DNA of 64,000 nt from an uncultured Myxococcales bacterium. GTDB taxonomy: Bacteria > Myxococcota_A > Polyangia > Polyangiales > Polyangiaceae. Position 1 is the first letter of the stretch. Each line of letters starts with the position of its first letter. Positions 44,828 through 52,739 of the stretch are shown here, piece after piece. The position numbers were made by a program, and so were the translations under genes. Location: NCBI GenBank assembly GCA_937949945.1, contig CALFEQ010000127.1, positions 1-64,000 of the forward strand, read 5' to 3'. The notes beneath the pieces were generated by a model. The model saw only the letters and a program-made list of their open reading frames with translations. It made no database searches and had not been told where the DNA came from.

Positions 44828-46183
44828 TCAGGTCTCCTCGCGCTCGAGGAGCGTCCGCAGCAGCTCCGGCTCGACCCGCAGGACGAGGACCTTCTCGCGG
44901 TCGACGATCACGAAGCCGGGCGGCGATCCCTTCGGCTTACGGAGGTAGCGGCGATCTGTGTATTGTACATCCACTACCTTCTCGTCGCGCGCGTCGGAGA
45001 AGTGCGCGGCGAGGTGCGCTGCGTCGACGAGGTCTTCGGCGGGGCACGTCTGCCCTTTGTCGAGCTGGACGATCACGTGCGCGCCCGTACGGTCCTTCGC
45101 GTGGAGCCAGAGGTCGTGCGGGCGGGCGACGTGGAGGGTGAGCGCGTCGTTGTCGGCGGCGCCCTTGCCCACGAGGATCGGTCGGCCGCTGCGCGCGACG
45201 AAGGTGCGGTACGGGATGCGGCCGGTCTTCTTCTGGGCCTTCGGCGCGCTCGCCGTCGTCGTGCCGGGCAGGCTGACGTCGCGCGGGGCGGCGCGCTTCG
45301 CCTCCCGGAGCACCTCCTCGAGCTCGGGCAGCGAGCTCGCCTCGTCGGCGGACAGGCGCGCGAGCTCGACGGCTTCGAGCTGCTCCTCGGCCTTCTTCAG
45401 CCTGTCCTCCGCGATGCGCGCGCCGAGGCGGAGGCGCTTCGCACGCTTGAACATCGCCTCGACCTGCTCCTTCGGGCTCTTCGACGGATCGAGCGGCACC
45501 TTCAGAGGCACCGGCTCGCCGCTCGACCAGTCCGTGACGACGAGCTCCGTCGCGCCGCGCGGGGCCTTGGCCGCCGCGGCGACGAGCCACTGCGCCTGCG
45601 CCGCGATCTGGTCGGCTTGGGCGATCTTCTCGAGATCGCCGCGCACGGCGGCGATCCTCCGTTCGATGCGCTGCTTCGCGCGGTCGAGGATCTTCCGGAC
45701 GTCGGCGCGGTACGACTCGAGCCCGTCGGCGGCGAGCGCCCGGGCGATCGCGAGCCCGCGCGCCTCGAGGGCGGCGCGCCCGTCGTCCGACAGCCCGACG
45801 AGCCCGACCGCTTCGGACGGTACGGCAGAGCTCCGATCGGTGACGACGACGCGCCCGCCTTCGATGCGGAGGACGCGCGGGTCGCCGCGCTGATCGATGA
45901 AGACCGCGTCCTCCGCGATCCCGAGCACGATCGCGTGCTCGAGCGCGGCCTCGCGGGCCCGCTGTCGCTCCGCTCCCGGCGGCAGGCGGCCGCCCCAGAG
46001 CTCGCGGCGTGCCTCGGCGTCGAGGAGGCCGGCGCCCGAAGAGGACTTGCCGCCGCGCGTCGCGCCGACGACGACGAGGGAGGTCCTGCCGGGGACCCGC
46101 ACCTTGAGGACGACGACACGCTCGGAGCAGGCCGCCTCCTGTACGATGGCGCGGGGCCCAGGCCCGGCGTCGAGCGAGTCCAC
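44828..46183 (-). CDS. NFACT/RqcH-like protein
   Basis: 451 residues. The C-terminal NFACT-R domain is clear: RPILVGKGAADNDALTLHVA, then RPHDLWLHAKDRTGAHVIVQ and YTDRRYLRKPKGSPPGFVIV. A coiled-coil middle (RAKQRIERRIAAVRGDLEKI, EDRLKKAEEQLEAVEL) precedes it. The N-terminal NFACT-N region is short and diverged compared with the usual length of about 550-580. RqcH binds stalled 50S-peptidyl-tRNA complexes and adds alanine tails, so ribosome quality control is the expected role. It is often misnamed fibronectin-binding protein. The stop is 39 bp upstream of the dynamin-like start, so the two may be cotranscribed. Confidence 0.85.
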   Translation of the reverse strand: MDSLDAGPGPRAIVQEAACSERVVVLKVRVPGRTSLVVVGATRGGKSSSGAGLLDAEARRELWGGRLPPGAERQRAREAALEHAIVLGIAEDAVFIDQRGDPRVLRIEGGRVVVTDRSSAVPSEAVGLVGLSDDGRAALEARGLAIARALAADGLESYRADVRKILDRAKQRIERRIAAVRGDLEKIAQADQIAAQAQWLVAAAAKAPRGATELVVTDWSSGEPVPLKVPLDPSKSPKEQVEAMFKRAKRLRLGARIAEDRLKKAEEQLEAVELARLSADEASSLPELEEVLREAKRAAPRDVSLPGTTTASAPKAQKKTGRIPYRTFVARSGRPILVGKGAADNDALTLHVARPHDLWLHAKDRTGAHVIVQLDKGQTCPAEDLVDAAHLAAHFSDARDEKVVDVQYTDRRYLRKPKGSPPGFVIVDREKVLVLRVEPELLRTLLEREET

Positions 46184-46286
46184 GCCGGCATCCTACACCG
46201 GACGAGACGGCGTGCCTCCTGCCGCCTGGATCATCCGCGCGCCATGGCGCAGGGTCGCCGCATCGGCGTACGCTCGGAGCGAGGCG

Positions 46287-48071
46287 GTGAAGGCTCGGCA
46301 CACGTACCCCACCGGACAAGCGAGCGCGTCTCGGCTGAAGGCGCTGCTCGCGTGCCTGGAAGCGCGCAAGGGCGCGGCGGCGGCCGACGCCTGGCTCTCG
46401 AAGATCCGTCTCGCGCGTGGGGACCTCGAGGACGAGACGCGCCTCTTTCCGCTCGTCGCGCTGAAGAAGGCCGTCGAGGAGTTCGTCGCCGTGGTCCCCG
46501 ACGGCCTCGATGCCGCCGCTCCGTACCTCGTCTCGCGCGAAAACCTCGGCGTCTGGGCCCGCGTGCTCCGAGGAACGCGGGCCCCGGAGGAGGCGTTCGC
46601 GCGCATCGAGTCGTCCGACAGCGAGCACGGCCGCACGACGCGATGGGAGACGATCGAGGCGCGTCCCGGCTACTGGCGAGGCCGCGTGCGCATCGCGCAC
46701 GATCCGAGCCTCGAGAAGGACGGACTGCTCGCGAAGGTGCGTCAGCTCGAGCTGTCCGTCGTGCCGACCCTCTTCGGCTACTCCCGCGGCGTCGTCGTCC
46801 TGCGTCGGAGCGAGGACGACGCGCAGGAGTTCGAGGTGAAGTGGTCGCTGCCCGCGCCGTTCCGCGGGATCACCGCGGGCGCGATCGCGGGCGCCGTCGC
46901 CGGCGGCGCGACCCTCGCGGTCCACCCGTCGACGCCCACGATGATCGCCGCGCTCCTCACGCCTCTCGCGGGCGCCGCGGCGGGGCTGTACTGGGCACGC
47001 GATCGGCTGCGGCGCGTCGAGACCGCCGCGCAGGCGATGCGCGTCAGCGCGCTCGAGCGGAGCCTCGCGCTCCGCGAGACGGAGGCGCGCGGAAGCGGCG
47101 ACCTCGAGGGCGTCGTCATCGCGGGCCTGTACCGCATCGGGCAGCGGATGGGATCCGGCGCGAGCGGCGTCATCTACGAGGCGACGCGCATCACGGACGG
47201 CTTGCCGGTCGCCATCAAGCTGCTCCGCGCGGCGACCGCGCACGACGTGACCGCCTCCGATCGCCTCCGGCGCGAGTCGGAGGCGCTCGGTCTGTCGTGG
47301 CATCCCAACGTCGTCGAGGTGATCGATCACGGGCACCTGCCCGACGGGACCTCGTACCTGGTCATGGAGCTGCTCCGAGGCGAGACGCTCGCCACGCGCC
47401 TCAGGAACCGCGTGCGCCTGCGTCCCGCGGAGGTGCTCCCGATCGCCAAGCAGGTGGCGGAGGCGCTCGTCGCGATCCACGCGGCCGGCGTCGTGCACCG
47501 CGACCTCAAGCCGTCGAACATCTACCTCGTGCGCGACGAGGAGACCGGGCGCGAGAAGGTGAAGGTCTTCGACTTCGGCATCGCCCGCGTCGAGTGGGAG
47601 GAGATGCGGATCACGAACATCGGCGCTCCGCTCGGGACGCCCGGCTACATGTCTCCGGAGCAGGAGTGCGGCGGCGAGATCGACGCGCGGAGCGACGTCT
47701 ACGCGCTCGGCGCCGTCATCTACGAGTGCCTCGTCGGCGAGCCGCCGCCGCCGTCGCGCGAGGACATGTGGAAGCCTGGCTCGCGGGCGCCGAGCTCGTT
47801 CGCGATGCGCCTGCCGCCGCCGTCGCGCGCCGACTCGGGCGTCCAGCCGGCGTCGCGGCGGATGCCGAGCGCCGCGCCCGCTCCGCTCGACGCGCCGCCG
47901 GAGCCCGGACCCGTCGACGCTCCGCCCGAGTGGCGCGCGCTCGTCGAGCGCGCGCTCGCGAAGCGACCCGAGGATCGGTGGCAGGACGCGCGCTCTCTGC
48001 TCGCCGCGCTGCGCGCGCTCGAGCCCGACGCCGAGAAGGCGCGCGAGGGCACGGGCAGCGACAAGCCGTGA
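46287..48071 (+). CDS. Ser/Thr protein kinase with N-terminal sensor-like domain and two TM segments
   Basis: 594 residues from GTG 46287, preceded by GGAGCGAGG. Residues 1-190 are a domain with ARIESSDSEHGRTTRWETIE and GYWRGRVRI..D...L.AKVRQLELSVVPTLFGYSRG, like input domains at the front of other myxobacterial signalling proteins. Two hydrophobic segments (GITAGAIAGAVAGGATLAV and MIAALLTPLAGAAAGLYWA) follow. The kinase domain has GSGASGVIYEA, Lys311, HRDLKPSN at 404-411, DFGIARVE and GTPGYMSPEQ. An insert rich in Pro and Ser precedes the last kinase helix. It is divergent from the NFACT-like gene. Confidence 0.9.
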   Translation: MKARHTYPTGQASASRLKALLACLEARKGAAAADAWLSKIRLARGDLEDETRLFPLVALKKAVEEFVAVVPDGLDAAAPYLVSRENLGVWARVLRGTRAPEEAFARIESSDSEHGRTTRWETIEARPGYWRGRVRIAHDPSLEKDGLLAKVRQLELSVVPTLFGYSRGVVVLRRSEDDAQEFEVKWSLPAPFRGITAGAIAGAVAGGATLAVHPSTPTMIAALLTPLAGAAAGLYWARDRLRRVETAAQAMRVSALERSLALRETEARGSGDLEGVVIAGLYRIGQRMGSGASGVIYEATRITDGLPVAIKLLRAATAHDVTASDRLRRESEALGLSWHPNVVEVIDHGHLPDGTSYLVMELLRGETLATRLRNRVRLRPAEVLPIAKQVAEALVAIHAAGVVHRDLKPSNIYLVRDEETGREKVKVFDFGIARVEWEEMRITNIGAPLGTPGYMSPEQECGGEIDARSDVYALGAVIYECLVGEPPPPSREDMWKPGSRAPSSFAMRLPPPSRADSGVQPASRRMPSAAPAPLDAPPEPGPVDAPPEWRALVERALAKRPEDRWQDARSLLAALRALEPDAEKAREGTGSDKP

Positions 48072-48140
48072 GAGCGCGGGACAGGTCGCTTCGCGGAGAC
48101 GGGTACGAGATCGTTCGTGCGATCTGGTAGAAGTCTGGGC

Positions 48141-49190
48141 GTGGGCTTGCTTTCCGTCTTCTCGCTGGGTTCGGTCGCGCGGCGTGCGTGCGCCGCGCTG
48201 ATGGCCGTCGCGCTCCCGCTCGCCGTCGGCGCGTGCCGGAGCTCGTCGCAGTCCGCGCCGCCGCCTTCGTCGCCGCAGTACTACCCGCAGTACCCGCAGC
48301 AGCCGTATCCGCAGCAAGGGCCGGTGGCCGGCTGGCAGCCGCAGCAGCCGCAGCAACCGGGGCCGGCGGCGCAGCGGCCGCTGCTCCCGCCCCTCGTCGG
48401 CATGGCCGCGATGCAGCAAGAGGTGCGGAACGTCCTCGCGGAGCTCGTGAACGCGCTCGGCCCACACAACCAGTCGCTCGTGCGCGGGATCCCGCTCACG
48501 TTCGATCCGACGACGGAGGTCAACGCTTTCGCCGGATGCGACGAGACGGGCGCGCCGTTCCTCGCGGCGACCGTGGGCATGCTCGAGGCCGTCGACGCGA
48601 TCGCGCAGACGAAGGCGACCGACGAGCTGTTCGGCACCCAGACGTACGAGGCCTACTGCAATGCGGTGCTCCCGCAGCTCGTGAGGAGCCCGAACGCGCG
48701 GGCGGCGCTCCCTGCGGGGATCATCCCGGCGAACCTGGTCGGCGATGCGCGACGCTGGTCGCGGGCTCGCGAGCTGTTCGACGAGATCATCGCGTTCACG
48801 TTCGGGCACGAGCTCGCGCACCACTATCTCGGTCACACGGGCTGCGCGAACGGGCAGCCGATGGGGCCCGGGCCCGATCCGACGAAGCTCGGACGCTTGC
48901 TGTCGGTGGTACCGATCTTCAACCAGGCGGGCGAGGCGGCCGCGGACTCGGCGGGCGCCGTCAACGCGCTCGACGCGGGACGCGCGCGACGGCCGCAGTA
49001 CGAATGGTCCGAGAACGGCGGCGTGCTCTTGCTCGACTACTTCGCGCGCATCGAGCGTGCCGGCGGAGGAGGCGGCCCGCTCAGCCTCCTCAACCCGGTG
49101 CAGTTCCTCCGCACGCACCCGAACCCCCTCGCGCGCATCCCGCTCGTGCAGACGGTCGCGCGTACGTGGCGCCAGCAGCACCCCGGGTAG
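48141..49190 (+). CDS. M48-like metalloprotease lipoprotein
   Basis: 349 residues from GTG 48141 (GTG 48117 is possible). The signal peptide has lipobox AVGAC. A Tyr/Gln/Pro linker follows (YYPQYPQQPYPQQG). The zinc motif is HELAHHYLGH (HExxH). The third ligand is probably Glu in NQAGEAAADSAG, matching the ExxxD of M48-type gluzincins. The rest is helical, ending with RTHPNPLARIPLVQ, a motif also seen in M48 family members. It may act on envelope proteins. Confidence 0.85.
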   Translation: MGLLSVFSLGSVARRACAALMAVALPLAVGACRSSSQSAPPPSSPQYYPQYPQQPYPQQGPVAGWQPQQPQQPGPAAQRPLLPPLVGMAAMQQEVRNVLAELVNALGPHNQSLVRGIPLTFDPTTEVNAFAGCDETGAPFLAATVGMLEAVDAIAQTKATDELFGTQTYEAYCNAVLPQLVRSPNARAALPAGIIPANLVGDARRWSRARELFDEIIAFTFGHELAHHYLGHTGCANGQPMGPGPDPTKLGRLLSVVPIFNQAGEAAADSAGAVNALDAGRARRPQYEWSENGGVLLLDYFARIERAGGGGGPLSLLNPVQFLRTHPNPLARIPLVQTVARTWRQQHPG

Positions 49191-49237
49191 GGCGGCCGCC
49201 TGCGCCAGAGCTCGCGCGGTCGTCGCGCCGAACCGAA

Positions 49238-50131
49238 TCAGCTCAGGACGGGCAAGGAGCGTCCCTTGAGCACCTCGTTGTGGCTTCCCGTGCGGTAGCC
49301 GGCGAGGTCGAGCGTGACGTACGCGAACCCGGCGCGCTTGCCGGCGGCGACGATCGCATCGCGGGCGTCGAACGCCTTCAGCATCTCGTCTCTTGCGACC
49401 TCGATGCGCGCGATGGGGGCGGGCTTCGTCGCGACGGGCGACTCGCTCGTCGACGCGTGCCATCGGACGCGCACCTGCCGGAGCCCGAGGGCATGGAGCT
49501 CGGCCTCGAGCGACCCGATTTGCTCGAGGCGCTCGCGCGTGACGCGCGTCCCGTAGGGCAGGCGGCTCGAAAGACATGCGGCTGCGGGCTTGTCCCAGAC
49601 GCCGAGCCCGATCGCCTGCGACAAGCTACGGACGTCCGCCTTCGTGAGCCCCGCCTCGACGAGCGGGCTGCGCGCGCCCGCCTGCTTCGCGGCCTCGAGG
49701 CCGGGCCGGTAGTCGCCGAGATCGTCGAGGTTCGTCCCGTTCACGACGTGGGCGAGGTTCCACTCGACCTTCTTCTTCGCGCTCAGCCGATAGAGCTCGC
49801 TCTTGCAGTGGAAGCAGCGATCGACGTCGTTCTTCGCGTAGCTCTCGTCGTCGATCTCGTGCGACTCGACGAGCTCGTGACGCGCGCCGATGCTCCGGGC
49901 GATGCGGACGGCATCCTCGAGCTCGAACGGAGCCAGGCTCGGGCTCACGGCCGTCATGCCGACGCATCGATCGCCGAGGACGCGGTGAGCCACCGCGAGG
50001 ACGAACGCGCTGTCGACGCCGCCGGAGTAACAGACGAGGACGGAGCCCATCTCCCGCAAGATGCCGACGAGCCGCTGGAGCCGCGGGTCGTCCGGGAGCT
50101 CGGGCTGGTTCGGGTCGAGGAGGGAGCCCAC
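49238..50131 (-). CDS. larE: ATP-dependent sacrificial sulfur transferase LarE
   Basis: 297 residues from GTG 50131 (SD GAAGG); GTG 50167 adds 12 codons. It carries a PP-loop (SGGVDS, 36-41), which adenylates the substrate, then NDVDRCFHCKSELY and NGTNLDDLGDYRPGLEAAKQ. The Cys in DKPAAACLSSRLPYG (Cys186) aligns with the sacrificial Cys176 of Lactiplantibacillus LarE. LarE sulfurates the nicotinate-derived NPN cofactor of lactate racemase and relatives. larB, larC and a racemase are not in the window. It is divergent from the next lipoprotein gene. Confidence 0.93.
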   Translation of the reverse strand: MGSLLDPNQPELPDDPRLQRLVGILREMGSVLVCYSGGVDSAFVLAVAHRVLGDRCVGMTAVSPSLAPFELEDAVRIARSIGARHELVESHEIDDESYAKNDVDRCFHCKSELYRLSAKKKVEWNLAHVVNGTNLDDLGDYRPGLEAAKQAGARSPLVEAGLTKADVRSLSQAIGLGVWDKPAAACLSSRLPYGTRVTRERLEQIGSLEAELHALGLRQVRVRWHASTSESPVATKPAPIARIEVARDEMLKAFDARDAIVAAGKRAGFAYVTLDLAGYRTGSHNEVLKGRSLPVLS

Positions 50132-50196
50132 GCCTTCGTATCTAGCGCGGGTGATGGAAAGAACCACGCCATTTTGCTTGAGCTATTCTGATCCTC

Positions 50197-51672
50197 ATGA
50201 ACAAGGTCAGCCGCACCGTGCTCGCGGGAATCATCGGCGCCGTCGCTGCCGGTTGCACGGCGGTCCTCGGCTCGTTCGAGGTCTCGTCCTCTGCCATCGA
50301 CGACACCCTGGACGCGAACGAGGACGCGACGGGTGTGGTCGACGTCCAACCGGGCGACGGCGACGGAGGCGTCGAGGATGCTGCCATCGACGACGCTTCG
50401 CTCGATGCTCCCGTCGACGCGGGCGACGGTCTTCTTTCCTGTACCTCCGTGAGGAAGGAACCGGTGCTGATGGTCGCCCCGTCCGACGGCACGACGTTGG
50501 ATGGCCGGATCCTCTCCGTGTTCCGCGCGGGCGATGTGGTGCGCATCGCCGCGCTGAAGCGGGTCGGGAAGCAGGAGGACCTCGTGCTCTACACCTTCGA
50601 CCCGAAGCGCCTCGGAGGCCCCGCTTCCGACGGCAGACCCAAGGTCATCGGCACGGATGACCGTGAGGGCCGCGTGCTCGACGTGCAGCACGCCGGCGAC
50701 CGGATCAGCGTGCTCGGAGCGGTGATCGAGAGTAGCGGCACCCAGGAGTCCGTCGTCTTCGTCGTCTGGGAGTCGCCCGACGATCGGCCCGATCAGGCAC
50801 TCATCGAGAAGCCGCTCTGGAAAACGACCGTTCCGGTGTCGACCGCCGCCGGCGTTCTCGGCACCTATGACGGGCCCGATCAGTACGTCTACGCGCTATC
50901 GGTGCAGGATGGCCCTTCGAGAGGGGATCGCGCCGTCTACTACGGGCGTTGGAAGGAGGGCGCCGACAGGGAGCAGGAGAAGGTCGTGAAAGGAGACGAC
51001 GACGTGCCGGCCTTTCGCGTCTCGTCGCTCGCGCGGAGCGGCAAGTCGGTGTTCATCTTCAACGGCGCGCTGCCCGGAGTGAATGACCAGGGCGCAACCG
51101 GCTACATCCGCGTTCCGGAGGATCCCGCCCCGGCCGATCTGCAGTTCAAGTCGATCGCCGGTGCGGAGACGAGGTCGAGCTACCGCCTCGTCGCGGCCAA
51201 CGGCTTGGGGGCCGTCGGAGGAATGAGGATCGCGGCGATCGAGAGCGAGCCCTCCGATGCCGGCTCGTCGTCGGTCTTCCTCCGTGCCGGGGCGCTCGGG
51301 CCCAATGACCTCCCGACGATCGACGTGTCGAAGCTCCCGCGCGCGATCGCGTTCTCGTCGCTCTCGGACGTCCCGCTCGACGGAGCGCAGGGCCGCTTCT
51401 TCGGCAACGATCTCGTCATCGTCGGCGCTCCACCACTCGCTGCCCCCGACAAGGGAGGGCTCAACTTCGTCTGGTACGACCTTCTATCGAGGAAGCCGCG
51501 CGCGATGGTGACGGGGGACGGTCGCTTCCTCAAGGACGTACAGGTCATCGCCGCGAGCGCCGCGCTCACGAAGCGTCTGCCGAACGACGCCAGCGTCGAT
51601 CTCGTTTGGATCGAAGAGCAGACGAACCCGCCGGTACGGCGGCTGATGTACGACGAGCTTCGCTGCAGGTGA
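50197..51672 (+). CDS. Lipoprotein of unknown function
   Basis: 491 residues. The lipobox AVAAGC is followed by an Asp/Ala/Gly/Val-rich linker. The body is beta-rich with repeated motifs such as RVLDVQHAGDRISVLGAV, VAANGLGAVGGMRIAAI and GNDLVIVGAPPLAAPDKGG, suggesting a beta-propeller-like domain. No catalytic motif seen. A single Cys near the start of the mature domain (SCTSVRK) and one at the end (ELRCR) may pair. Downstream are heptad repeats. Confidence 0.75.
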   Translation: MNKVSRTVLAGIIGAVAAGCTAVLGSFEVSSSAIDDTLDANEDATGVVDVQPGDGDGGVEDAAIDDASLDAPVDAGDGLLSCTSVRKEPVLMVAPSDGTTLDGRILSVFRAGDVVRIAALKRVGKQEDLVLYTFDPKRLGGPASDGRPKVIGTDDREGRVLDVQHAGDRISVLGAVIESSGTQESVVFVVWESPDDRPDQALIEKPLWKTTVPVSTAAGVLGTYDGPDQYVYALSVQDGPSRGDRAVYYGRWKEGADREQEKVVKGDDDVPAFRVSSLARSGKSVFIFNGALPGVNDQGATGYIRVPEDPAPADLQFKSIAGAETRSSYRLVAANGLGAVGGMRIAAIESEPSDAGSSSVFLRAGALGPNDLPTIDVSKLPRAIAFSSLSDVPLDGAQGRFFGNDLVIVGAPPLAAPDKGGLNFVWYDLLSRKPRAMVTGDGRFLKDVQVIAASAALTKRLPNDASVDLVWIEEQTNPPVRRLMYDELRCR

Positions 51673-51766
51673 GCCCTCGAGCCCAGTGCCGAGGCCCGGC
51701 GTCTCAGCCCTGACGGCGAGGCCGCTGGGCACCCGAGAGGCGAAGCGCCGTCGGTCGCGTCTGACC

Positions 51767-51823
51767 GAGGACTGAGGAGCGAGGACCGAGGTCTGGCCTC
51801 CCTGGAGCCTGGAGCCTGGAGCC
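51767..51823. repeat. Heptad blocks between a lipoprotein gene and imuA
   Basis: GAGGACT, GAGGAGC, GAGGACC, GAGGTCT occupy 51767-51794. TGGAGCC x3 follows at 51803-51823 on the same strand. A short GGCG-AAG-CGCC stem lies at 51739-51749. The blocks lie about 55 bp upstream of the LexA-type operator. Confidence 0.85.
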
Positions 51824-51877
51824 TCACTCAAAGTCCCTGCTCATTCGTCCAGTATGTCCCCCTTGCGCAGGGTCGGA

Positions 51878-51899
51878 ATACTGTTACCATGTTCAGTAT
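51878..51899. promoter_or_regulatory. LexA-type SOS box at the imuA start
   Basis: ATACTG - 10 bases - CAGTAT is a perfect 6-bp-arm palindrome of the CTG-N10-CAG class, overlapping the ATG codons at 51889 and 51898. The right half GTTCAG resembles the LexA half-site reported for Myxococcus xanthus. A further CAGTATGTCC at 51850-51859 directly repeats 51894-51903. LexA repression of the cassette downstream is the obvious reading. Confidence 0.8.
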
Positions 51900-52713
51900 G
51901 TCCGCCCTGGCCTCGATCGACCTCGATGCAGCAGCGCTGGCGCGCCTCGGCGTCTTGCAGGGGACGCAGGCGCTCTTGCCGGAGCGCTCCGTCCTTTCGT
52001 TGAACTGGCCGGAGCTCGAACGCGCGTTGCCGGATCGCGGGCTGCCGCGCGGCGTGATCGAGATCGCGGCGATGCCTCGCCTCGCGCCGCATCGGAGCCA
52101 GCGATGGGCGAGCCATGCCGGCGTGCCCGAGTCGATGCGCGGCGGCGCCACGTCGATCGCGATCGCGGCGGTGAGCGCGCTGCAGGCGTCGTACGGCAAG
52201 GCGTGGTGCGCGTGGATCACGCCTTCGCACGTCAAAGGTCGGCTCGCGCCGTTCTTGTATGCGCCCGCTCTGGCGCGTGCCGGTGTCGATCTCGAGCGGC
52301 TGCTCGTCGTTCGGCCTCCGCCCCAGGCGCTCGCGCGCACCGTCGTGAAAGCCGCCGCGTCGGGCGCGTTCGGTCTGCTCGTCATCGACGTGCCTCATCC
52401 GCAGGACCTCTGTGGAGGCGCGCCTCGTCGCGATGCGCGCGGCGCGGGGCTGCGTCCATCTATGCGCTTCGAGGGGCGGAACGACGGGGGAGCCATGGTC
52501 GTGCGCAAGCTCGCCCTCGCGGCCGAGGAGTCGGGGACCACGTCGCTCCTCTTGACGAGCGCGCTCGCGTCGCGTGCGCTCCCGTGGCCGGTCGCGCTCC
52601 GCATCGAGGTCGAGCGCCGGTCGAGCGCGTTCGAAGACGCGCTCGCCATCCGGATCACGAAGGACCGCCGTGGCGCGGCGTCGTCGCAGCACGTCGTCCG
52701 GCTCGCCGGCTGA
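51889..52713 (+). CDS. imuA: ImuA, RecA-like component of the SOS mutasome
   Basis: 274 residues from ATG 51889, or 271 from ATG 51898; the palindromic operator overlaps both. ImuA proteins are RecA/SulA-related and work with ImuB and DnaE2 in damage-induced mutagenesis. Supporting sequence is PRGVIEIAAMP near the start, AIAAVSALQASYGKAWCAWI, the RecA-fold strand GAFGLLVIDVPHP, then TSLLLTSALASRALPWPVAL and RSSAFEDALAIRITKDRRG. No Walker A lysine is visible. The 26-bp gap to imuB holds an SD. Confidence 0.9.
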   Translation: MFSMSALASIDLDAAALARLGVLQGTQALLPERSVLSLNWPELERALPDRGLPRGVIEIAAMPRLAPHRSQRWASHAGVPESMRGGATSIAIAAVSALQASYGKAWCAWITPSHVKGRLAPFLYAPALARAGVDLERLLVVRPPPQALARTVVKAAASGAFGLLVIDVPHPQDLCGGAPRRDARGAGLRPSMRFEGRNDGGAMVVRKLALAAEESGTTSLLLTSALASRALPWPVALRIEVERRSSAFEDALAIRITKDRRGAASSQHVVRLAG

Positions 52714-52739
52714 CGCCACCGTTCGGAGAGGAGCACGTC

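Noticed and set aside
42170..48130. Nearly 2000-codon plus-strand open frame
   Set aside because: It covers the dynamin-like and NFACT-like genes in antisense and the second kinase out of frame; no conserved sequence in it.
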